A stretch of 64,000 bases of DNA. Source: Microplitis mediator (taxonomy: Eukaryota; Arthropoda; Insecta; Hymenoptera; Braconidae). Positions 34,956 to 44,392 of the stretch are shown here, piece after piece. A program made the translations under genes and the position numbers. Within the stretch, counting starts at the first letter, position 1; each line of letters opens with the position of its first letter. The stretch is from positions 19,176,422-19,240,421 of the forward strand of contig NC_079973.1 in the NCBI RefSeq assembly GCF_029852145.1. Direction: 5' to 3'. The notes below the pieces were generated by a model. It was not told the DNA's origin, did not search any database, and worked only from the letters and a program-made list of their open reading frames with translations.

Positions 34956-35818
34956 TCTCTAAACATGAATTAGTGATTTTTCACTAATTTCAAGTGAATA
35001 TTCACTAATTGGCAATGCTACAATCGTATCACGCAGAATTAGTGAATATTTACTAAATGAATATGTGAATATTAAAATTCACTGATTTGATAAGTGAATA
35101 TGAGAATTCACTAAATTGAAAAGTGAATATGGGAATCCACTGATTTCATTGGTGAAAAAAAATATTATATTGCGAAAAAAAATATGAGACACTTGTAATT
35201 AGATCCGAAATGTGATTAATGTATTAGAATTATTACTTAGAGGAGGTATACATGATTTTGATTGATGAAAAAATCCCGGTGACTGCTGGGCTCGAACCTG
35301 CATCCTTCCGATTCAAAATCTTTGATGCTATCCACTGCGCTGACCTACGCATGTGATCGCGTGAGTGTAAATAGTATATTCGTCAGGATACCAAACAATA
35401 ACTGATGAAGAGATAAAAAATCCGTGATTTTATGATTGACGCACTCTTCATATAAATATATTATTGTTCTGTACTTCTATTTTTATTTAATTTGAAAGTT
35501 TTTTATTAAAATTTTTAAAAATAGCACCATAATTATTAATTTTATTTATATCTAGTAAAATATTTAATTATTTGCTAGTTAAAGCTACTAGTGAAATTGT
35601 GAAATTCATCAATTAAGAAGTGAATAACAATTTCACTTGTAAAAATTATGAAAATATCGCTAGTTCAGTAGTGAAAATCACTAATTTGCTAGTGAAAATT
35701 ATAGCACTAAATTTATTAGTGAGAATTCACTAATTTGTTATTTAAATACACTGATTATGAAGTGAATACTGCTTCACTAACGTAATTAATGAAATTTCCA
35801 CTAATTCGTGTTTAGAGA
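34956..35818. mobile_element. 863-bp MITE with TCTCTAAACATGAATTAGTG ends
   Basis: Terminal inverted repeats TCTCTAAACATGAATTAGTG and CACTAATTCGTGTTTAGAGA. The interior is filled with ACTAATTTG/AAGTGAAT words in both orientations. It sits at the breakpoint of the truncated CUB2 exon copy. A tRNA-like segment is at 35283-35362. Confidence 0.75.
35283..35362 (-). repeat. tRNA-like segment with perfect B box inside a MITE
   Basis: On the minus strand the A-box-like TAGGTCAGCGCAGTGG is followed by GGTTCGAGCCC, a perfect B box, at tRNA spacing. The anticodon stem is poor and the acceptor stem does not pair. Most likely a tRNA-derived SINE remnant. Confidence 0.45.
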
Positions 35819-36482
35819 TTAGGTCTTTGTACGGACAATATCTTCTAGTTTAACGAGAAATTTTTTTTTTTAGATTTCATCCACGGAGAAGGCCGGAATT
35901 ACTGTAGCAGTGGAGGAGCTTTGTTTTTTCGCGCCGTCGGAGATCGTGTATAACTTAAAAAATATTTAATTTTTTTTTTCAAAAATTTCGCTGTGTATTT
36001 TTAAAACATGTATAAATATACTCTTAAAATTTTGAAACTATTAACAAAGTAGTTTTTTAAATAAAAATTCTCAAAAATCACCTTTTTTTTAGGCCGTCAC
36101 ACTAGGTGTATCCCTCTAGAAATTATTTCTGAAGTAATAACTAAGAAATATTTCAAATGCTATAAGAAATTCTTCTATCAGTTCTACATATCATTGGCTC
36201 GACATGCTTAACAATAATTAAAACCAGAGTAAATTTACACATAGAGAAGATGAAAAGTTGATCAATAATTTATTAATTCATAAAATGAATTCATTTATTA
36301 AATTTTATTACGTCAAGAACAAAAATAAGTATGTTATCATTTATTTGATAGGTTTAAAAAATATAAAAATTTGAAGTAAGATGGGCTACACGATTATAAT
36401 TGAAAAAAGAAATTAATGAAGTTAGAAGGAGAAATTTTTAGTGAAATAATTTTTTTAAGTCATCCTGAGTAGATGATTGATT

Positions 36483-39400
36483 TTAAATAAGTACAGCAAT
36501 TAAAGTCGCTGAGAAACCAGCTGCCTCAATCAGCGAGTCACTAAAGAATGAAACAGATAATTTGTTTCTTGTCGAAATAACTTCCAAATTATCATTTTTA
36601 CCACAGTTGATTCCAATGATGGGAGAATTTAAATCATTGCCGTCAAAAAATCGGATATTATCGTTTGCACACTCTTCACTAATTTCGATTTCAAAGAAAT
36701 CAAATTTCATTACTATTCGATGATTATTTGGTGCGATGAACTTCCAGTAACACTGTTTGTTCGGTTTATAGTTTTCAGGATAATTAGGTGATTCTAAATT
36801 ATAATAAGTGTCATTGCTGATGTCAATAGTCCGATGACAAATAGTTTCATATTTGACTTTAAAAGTACTGGTAATAATATTTTGATTGCTCATTTTTACA
36901 TAAGTAACTAACAAAAAATTACTAGAAATTATTGTTGCATCCATAATATCTCCGCAGTAACGAGCTGACAAAAAAACAATAATTTGAAAAACGAAAGATT
37001 AATAATAATCCTGACCAGAAATTTCAGTTCGTTTTATATTGGTTTCGAATTAAGCATGCCGAATTCAGAGTTCGAACTAAATGAGGCAACCGCGTAAGGC
37101 TCTCAGCACAGAAATAGCGCACGTGCAAAACTAGGAATGTTGGATTCAGCACAAATTCGGGAATTGAAATCGCACCGAAAAACTCGAATCTATCCGTGAA
37201 AAATGATTATACATAGAAATTTGCAATAAATGGCTCTGTATGACTGTAATGATCATACAATTTTCTAATTTACAACTAATTAAAAAAAGAAAAAATTTAT
37301 TTTTTAGCTTTTAAATTTTTTTTTTGAGAGACCATCATCATCAAATGTGCTAATAATTTTTCCGATTGAATTAGAAATTTTTAATTCATGGAAAAACTCG
37401 ACACTTCTTAAAGACCGCAGCTGTGAGATTCGAGCCCGATACCCTACACGCAGAGAATTTTATAGTATTTTTTACACAAAAAATTTATGGAAAAACTACT
37501 ATGTCGTAGTAAGATGAGGACAGTATGGAATTATTGTACAAATTACCGATAACGTAGAAATTTTAAAAATACATTGAACAGAATTTACAAGGTGCATTGT
37601 AATTTTGATAAAGCAACAGATTAAATTTTATCCAAGAAATTTAAATTCCTTAATCTGTTGCTTTGTCAAAATTACAATGCACCTTGTAAATTCTGTTCGA
37701 TGTATTTTTAAAATTTCTACGTTATCGGTAATTTTTTAACAATAATTCCATACTGTCCTCATGTTATTACAACTATAGTAATTTTTCTATAAATTTTTTA
37801 TGTAAAAAATACTATAAAATTCTCTGCGTGTACGAATTCGGTTTGCTGTATTTTGGAATGCCTCATTCGTTCCGAATTGGTATTTCGGCATGCCGCATTG
37901 GAATTCTAGTCTATATATATAAATTCGGGTGTCCCAAAAAAAACAAATGTTTTTTTTTAACATCTTATGGGCTCAAAAGTTACTTTATATTATAAAAAAA
38001 ATCCTCACCGAATTTCAGCCAGATATTTTTTAAATCGAGCTATCACAGCGGGGGGTCCCATTTCTCATTCAAAATACCTGCGAAAATTTTTAATTTTAGT
38101 TTTTCGTTATTAACCCTTTCCCGGTCGACCTTGAATCCCTACTCTCAATTTGAATCGTACGTCTTGTTCTTAAAATGAGAGAGCTATAGTCTATTTTCTA
38201 GAGAGGGGGTCGGAAAAATGGTAGAAGGGGGCGCTTGTCTACACTACCACCACTAAACTTTCACTCATACAGCCTTACAACGGACTTTAATTGGCTCTAT
38301 CCCCACCCGACCCACACCTAGACTCACCGATACTCCGAGCCGGGAAAGGGTTAAGACTATGAAAATAGTATATTGCATTGTTATATTTTATTCAACAATT
38401 GCCTGATTTACGTGATTAATGACTATCTGCGAAGCGAAGTCTGTGGCTGTTTAGCGACACGGTGCACCCACAAAATTACAACAAACCATCGGCTTCCAGA
38501 ATTCAGAATTCATATTTAATTGATTTAAAATTTACTCGGATGTTTGAATTATTAATTTCAATGTTTATTAACAAAATAAATACAACACAACCACGTGGTG
38601 TAACCCACTCCCCATATGATGACTTGAAGTAACCATATTTAGTGTACTAGCCGTTCAACATGGATTTTGACAAAAAACTTTAAGTCGTTTAACGAAGTCT
38701 TACGATATCACCATCACACAAAAAAAATTAAGTAGAATGTGAATTTGACCGGACCTACCTACGGGTACGTATTTTGGTCCGCTGAATCCGAATTCGAGGT
38801 CAGTTTGACCCCTACACCCTCGAAATTTCGAGAAAACTTCGAAAAACCGTAAAAATGATGAAAATCGGCAGTTTTAATGATAAAAAAATGTTTTGGAACT
38901 AAACTAAGCGTGATTTTCATGTATTTCGATCCGCTGAATATGAATCGAAACTTTATTGAGACCACGAGCCGTTTTAAATGTAAAAAAATCACACAAACCC
39001 TCCAAAATTCCGAAAAAAGTAATTTTTTTGGTTTTTTCACTCTCGTTTTTGACTTTTGAAGACTTAATTGCTTGTGCCTGTAACCAGGGCATCTCCACGT
39101 GGCGACGGTGGGCAACAGAACCATCTGGCAGATTCCCTGAGTTAACGGCGTGTGTGCCGTCATGGCAGGTACAAGTGATAAGTACTTTACGATGCAGGGA
39201 GTCGGAGCCCCAGTATCGGCGTCTGGTCAGGGTGAGAAAGCAGGCTCGCAGGCGTCGTCATCAAGCGACTGCAGCTCTTCAGAAGTGGGAAACTTGGCTA
39301 CTGGAGATTACTATACTATTACAAGAAGTAATTCTCATCTGTGTAATAAAAGTCCTGATTTATTTTGTTACATTTGTGGGGAATTCAATTTGGAAAGGAA

Positions 39401-42400
39401 TCGAAGATCGTTATCTGATAAGATCAAACAAATTTATGAAGAATGTTTTGGTCTCCAAATTACTAATTTGGATTCAGCATGGGTTCCACATACGATTTGT
39501 AGTCGATGTAACATGATGTTAACCCGGTGGGAAAAAAACAAGAAACAGGACAACTTGAAATTCACAATACCAATGATATGGTCTTCACCAACTGGTTTAC
39601 AGAATTGTTATTTCTGTATGACAGATACTACCGGGTTCACCTGGAATACAAAAAACAAAATTGTATACGCCAATGTTTCATCAGCTATTAAGCCACAAAA
39701 AATAGAAGTTGTCAAGGAAATTAATACGGTTGAAGAAATGGATGTAGAAGAAGACGATACGCTAGTTGAAAAAAGTTCGGAAGAAGAATATTCAGAAGAT
39801 GAAGAGTACTTACCTGGCGGAAAAACAAAAGACCCTGAAACGTTTAGCCGAGAAGAACTTAATGATCTGGTTCGAGACTTAGCTTTACCGAAAGATGGAG
39901 CTGAATTACTTGCGTCAAGGTTGAAAGAAAAACATTTGTTGGCTAAAGGTGTATCAGTGACATTCTATCGAAATAGGGAAAAAAAATTCCGGAAATTTTT
40001 TATGAACGACGATCAAAATTCGGTGGTATACTGTTCAGATGTTAACGCTTTAGTTGATGAATTGAAACCGAACACGTATAAGGACGATGAGTGGAGACTT
40101 TTTATCGATTCATCGAAACGAAGTCTTAAAGCTGTTTTGCTTCATATTGGGAATGAACTTGCGCTGATTCCAATAGCTCATTCGACAAAACTGAAAGAAA
40201 CTTATGAAAATTTACAGATTGTATTGGGAAAAATAAAATATTCAGAGCATAACTGGGAAATTTGTGGAGATCTCAAAATTGCAACACTTCTTTTAGGTCA
40301 GCAATCGGGATTCACCAAATATCCTTGCTATTTATGTTTGTTTGATAGCAGAGACCGGAAAAATCACTATGTCAAAAAAGAATGGCCATCAAGATCTGCA
40401 TTGAATCCAGGTTCCCATAACGTTATACGACCACCCTTAATTCAGCCTTCCAAATATTTGCTGCCACCACAACATATCAAGTTGAGACTCATAAAACAGT
40501 ACGTGAAAGCTCTGAATAAAGATGGTGATTGTTTTGCGTACTTGAGAGGAAAGTTCCCTGCAATAAGTGATGCGAAATTGAAAGAGGGAATTTTTGATGG
40601 ACCCCAAATACGATCTTTATTCCAGGATACAAATTTTGAAAGAACAATGAACGACACAGAAAAAGCAGCTTGGGTAAGCTTCAAAAATGTTTCACAAAAC
40701 TTTTTGGGAAATAACAGAAGTGAGGATTACAGCACTTTAGTTGACGCATTGCTGGAAAACTACAAAAATTTGGGTTGTTAAATGAATCTCAAATTATACT
40801 TTTTAGATTCTCAACTTGACCACTTCCCTGACAATTGTGGAGACTATAGCGAAGAACAGGGAGAACGTTTTCACCAAGACATCAGTGAAATGGAGAGTAG
40901 ATACCAAGGAAATTGGAGTGTTAACATGATGGCAGATTTTTGTTGGATGTTAAAAAGAGAAGTACCCGAAGAAAATCGTAAACGAAAGAGGAATCCACTA
41001 CGAAGATCATTTGAGGATAAAAGAGTGCGATACAAACGAAGGAAAGTTTAGGATTTGTAAAAATCGTTTCTTTCTATCTTTTTATGTCTTGTGTTTTTCA
41101 CAGATTTCAAGTTATTTTATATATCTACGTTATAGAGTATTTATTTCAGGCATTAAATCATGTTCAATCAATTTTTTTTCTGTTGTGAATGGTAATTTTT
41201 ACAATTTTTTCGAATTTTTCCAGCTTTAGAGGCTGAATAGACTAAAAAAATTAAGATGCGAATTGAAGACATCAAAAGATATAAAATTTTATCTGAATTG
41301 GACCAGAAGAAGTTTTTTTATCATGAAAACTATATTTTTTCGGAATTTTCGAGAGTTTTGTGTGATTTTTTCACATTTAAAATGGCTCGTGGTCTTAATA
41401 AAGTTTCGATTCATATTCAGCGGATCGATATACATGAATATCACGCTTAGTTTAGTTCCAAAACATTTTTTTATCATTAAAACTGCCGATTTTCATCATT
41501 TTTACGGTTTTTCGAAGTTTTCTCGAAATTTCGAGGGTGTAGGGGTCAAACTGACCTCGAATTCGGATTCAGCGGACCAAAATACGTACCCGTAGGTAGG
41601 TCCGGTCAAATTCACATTCTACTTAATTTTTTTTGTGTGCCGGTGTATTTAATAGATGGAGCTTAGTTAAAAATCTTGAGACGCGTGGTGAAATGTCATT
41701 TCACCACTCACTTTTCACAACTCCGGTGAAAGTCGAGCACATCTATTTTGATTTTATTCAACTTCTTTGCACCGGTCGGTAAACAGCCGTTTAGTCAGGC
41801 CTGCGTTGAATGAAATATTTTTTTTTAATTTTGACGAGCACGTTCTTGTAAGAAATTTGATTTCCTACAAAAAGTATCTGAAGTCATATATACGTCAAAT
41901 GAATGAGAAAAAAGTTACAGGGTTTTAAATATCAACGAAAAGTGAAGTTAAAAAAATATTAATTTTTTGAACTTAAATGTCAACGAAGAATGAACTTCAT
42001 TTTTCATTGACATTTGAAGACCTGTAACTTTTTTCTCATTCATTTGACGTATATAAGATATCTGATACTTTTTGTAGGAAATTAACCTTTCGTTACTCAC
42101 GTCCACTCGCCTGACGATTTTCATCGCGCGGCGAGCACTGTGCCGTCCATGCTAAAGGAAATGCGACGTTGCCAAATTATAATGCTATAATGAATAATTT
42201 CTTACAGTAACAACAGTAAGTTTGGCAACGTGGTCACTAAAATTGGATCGACGATTTAACTCGCATAATGAGCACTGTGCCGCTTTTTCACATTCTTGTA
42301 ATACATAAATATACTTTTTTTATATTTAAAATATATATTTATCAATTATAATCATATTTAACAAAAATATAGATTTCAAAAAAAGAATTGGTTAAGTATA

Positions 42401-42989
42401 AAGTCACAAATACCCATACAGTAATTTTTATTGCAATTTTAGTCAAAAAGGCGGCGTCATACGCTCATAGCGTGAGTAACGAAAGGTTAAATTTCCTATA
42501 GAAACGTGCTTGCCAAAATTTGAAAAAAATTTTTTTTGATAGAATAAAAATGAAAAATAATAAAAAAAAATTTAATACTGAGGAAACTAAATTTCTGTTG
42601 ATCTTTGAAGCCGCGTAACTTTTGACAGTTATTATCTGTAAATCTGACAGTATGGCTATGTTATTTTTACATATTATATCTGTAAATTTGACAGTTTTTA
42701 TCTGTAAATCTAACAAAATCTACCCATGTCATTTCGACATTCCCATATCTGTCATTTTGACATATTATTTTTTTCCGTGTATGTTTTACCGGCCTAATAG
42801 ATTTTTGAGCTCGAATAGCTCAAAAATTTACAAGTAATAATGTTTTCGAGCTACCTGAGCTCGAAAACAGCGGAAAGTCTAGGGTCTGGCCCGCAGGGTC
42901 AGGCGGTTTTCAGATTTTTTATAATATCGAGTAACTTTTGAGCCCATAAGACGTTAAAAAAAACTATTTGATTTTTTTGGAACACCCTA

Positions 42990-43058
<69 letters not shown>

Positions 43059-44377
43059 CAACTTTTAATGGATATATAAATATCGTATACAATATTAGTA
43101 CCTAAAATAGGACTATTTGGCGAATTCCCGTTACGAATTTCCAGGTAATCGAATAAACAATTGTAAGTCTGATAAATCTTCAATGACGTGATTTCAAGTT
43201 TTATTCGTTCGCCTTCAGCTGCTCTAATTCTCCATTCACACCTTTCGACATCATTCGATGTAAAGTTATTGTTATTAATTGGTTGTTCAAATGCACCACT
43301 AGGCTCATATAATGTTTCTCCACAACCTGAATTAATATGTAGTTTGATTTAATTATTGAGACTATTACAAGAACATTATTCCAAAAAAATTGATGAAGTA
43401 AATTTTATTTATAAATATATACTGGAACATTCATATAGAAGATTTGTAGCTGCTATGTCTCCATTGCTAATTCCTAAATTATCATTTGCCACCAGTGAGT
43501 TTTCATTTTGGTCGTTTGGTATAGGTACTATCGTTCTCGATTTCGGATCAGTTGAACTTAAATTATAAGCATAGTGCATAATTGAACGATAGTCATATGG
43601 TAGACTCAAAGTGTCAACTTCATCAGTCGAATATTTATTATATTGGTCGAATTGATCTGTTTTAAATTATTTTAAATATTTTTATAATAACAAGAATTTT
43701 TTTTTCATATTGCTGTTTATAAAAAATGACATATACCACTTATTGGTTTCATTTACCTGCATCAACATTAAAATACTTTATTTCAATATATTTATCACGA
43801 TCCGGATGATTATGTTCGTGTAAAAAACCAATAGCGTGTCCTAATTCATGAAGAACGATTTGTTGTTTATAGCAATGATTATGTAAACCTATAAACTTAG
43901 TTGTATTTGCATACTTTTGTTCAACATAACAACACCTAAATTCATAGAATAAATTTTGAAGCGTAACGAAATACTTTGTTTATAAATCGGGTAATCAGAT
44001 AAATTTTGAGGAACTCACGGGCATTCATCGAATTGCGTAAATCGCAGGTAATCCGCATGGATTTCTTTATTTCGTAAAACAAATTGAATACATGTTCTAT
44101 TTTCCCATTTTCTCATTGCTTTTTTAATGATTCTTCGCTGTGGTCCAGTAACAACTGGATAAAAATGATACGGAATAATACCTCCTTTCCATAGTTTTGT
44201 TTTATTTAACACAACGATTGCTCTTTGTGTTCTGTTGAGCGATTTCTGATATTCTGTTTTTTCTGTTACATTAACTTTATCATAATTAATATTCTTATCA
44301 GATATTACATGAGAATTTATTGCTAACATCATTAAAAATAACACTTGAATTCGAAAAACGTGCAATAGAAATTTCAT
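36483..44377 (-). CDS. Secreted astacin-CUB-CUB metalloprotease C
   Basis: Third cluster member, about 492 residues. Exons from 5' to 3' on the minus strand: 44377-44019, 43935-43757, 43656-43423, 43326-43102, 36964-36483. Lengths and phases match genes A and B, except that the last exon is one codon shorter. The start at 44377 (MKFLLHVF..) aligns with the paralogues; another in-frame ATG is at 44392. Key features are a signal peptide, a propeptide ending in RTQR rather than RTRR, HELGHAIGFLHEH with zinc ligands His149, His153 and His159, and Met-turn SIMHY. Two CUB domains follow. It is closest to gene A in the protease domain. Intron 4 is 6.1 kb and carries a stack of transposons including a transposase-bearing one, so CUB2 lies far from the rest of the gene. 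Splicing across this intron is inferred from conserved phase and should be confirmed by transcripts. Confidence 0.8.
37400..37446 (-). repeat. Short tRNA-like remnant
   Basis: On the minus strand GGGCTCGAATCTC resembles a pol III B box; no matching A box is obvious. It borders the inverted repeat at 37446. Confidence 0.3.
37446..37831. repeat. Near-perfect 386-bp inverted repeat (hairpin)
   Basis: Arms of about 180 bp run from acacgcagagaattttat to its complement ataaaattctctgcgtgt. The loop is about 20 bp around 'aaattttatccaagaaattt'. High arm identity suggests recent origin. Lies in astacin C intron 4. Confidence 0.8.
38110..38354. mobile_element. MITE with TTAACCCTTTCCCGG ends
   Basis: Inverted ends TTAACCCTTTCCCGGTCG and CGAGCCGGGAAAGGGTTAA. 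About 245 bp, GC-richer than its surroundings, no ORF. Possible TTAA target duplication. Confidence 0.7.
38715..41639 (+). mobile_element. 2.9-kb DNA transposon with about 300-bp terminal inverted repeats
   Basis: The ends CACACAAAAAAAATTAAGTA and TACTTAATTTTTTTTGTGTG extend into long inverted repeats of about 300 bp. These cover 'gaccggacctacctacgggt', 'ccctcgaaatttcgag' and 'cacgagccgttttaaatg' at 38715-39020 and 41330-41639. One transposase-like gene, interrupted by a stop, fills the middle. No clean target-site duplication is seen at the flanks (..atcaccat before, ccggtgta.. after). Confidence 0.85.
39150..41051 (+). pseudogene. Transposase-like protein gene, one in-frame TAA
   Basis: A single open frame of 633 sense codons interrupted only by TAA at 40779-40781. 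The N-terminal part is 543 residues and the C-terminal part 89. The second part begins at the codon after the stop. The N-terminus has a zinc-binding-type cysteine array: CYICGEFN near residue 73, CSRCNMML near 117 and CYFCMTDT near 154. An acidic stretch (EEDDTLVEKSSEEEYSEDEE) follows. Then comes the conserved core, including CGDLKIATLLLGQQSG, CYLCLFDSR and LLPPQHIKLRLIKQYVKAL. The C-terminal part has DEQGERF-type motif EEQGERFHQDI and WSVNMMADFCW. I recall this core from many repeated, unannotated arthropod and cnidarian proteins but cannot name its superfamily. The TAA lies just before the conserved FLDSQLDHFP block, so the copy is probably inactive unless the stop is suppressed. An alternative start is ATG 39162. 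Confidence 0.7.
41640..42500. repeat. Two adjoining inverted-repeat blocks downstream of the transposon
   Basis: 41858-42087 has arms 'tttcctacaaaaagtatctg' and its complement, plus 'tcaaatgaatgagaaaaaag' and its complement. 42084-42488 has ends aacctttcgttactcacg and cgtgagtaacgaaaggtt. No coding signal. Confidence 0.6.
42990..43057. repeat. (TA)n microsatellite
   Basis: About 34 TA units at the right boundary of the composite element, close to astacin C exon 4. The left boundary also has a short TATATATA run (37914-37920), so the array may have grown from the TA-rich target. Confidence 0.9.
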
Positions 44378-44392
44378 TTTTATGAAAATCAT

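Larger units (their letters stand above)
37927..42988. mobile_element. Composite nested element in astacin C intron 4
   Basis: Left end GGGTGTCCCAAAAAAAAC.. and right end ..GATTTTTTTGGAACACCCT are inverted copies for about 75 bp, both containing 'cttatgggctcaaaagttac'. Between them lie a 245-bp MITE (38110-38354), the 2.9-kb transposon (38715-41639) and two inverted-repeat blocks (41858-42087 and 42084-42488). Alternatively the two ends are separate copies of one family in opposite orientation. Confidence 0.5.

Noticed and set aside
38759..39163. 134-residue frame on the minus strand and its partner at 41263-41595 on the plus strand
   Set aside because: Both lie mostly within the two terminal inverted repeats of the 2.9-kb transposon and mirror each other; no protein family is recognisable.
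38759..41595. The transposon ORF as a domesticated host gene
   Set aside because: It is enclosed by intact 300-bp terminal inverted repeats and has an internal stop, which fits a mobile element copy better than a conserved host gene.
21130..44377. Integrated polydnavirus segment, considered because parasitoid wasps can carry them
   Set aside because: I saw no direct-repeat junction motif or recognisable polydnavirus gene families. The genes here have ordinary multi-exon structure and the rest of the content is transposons.
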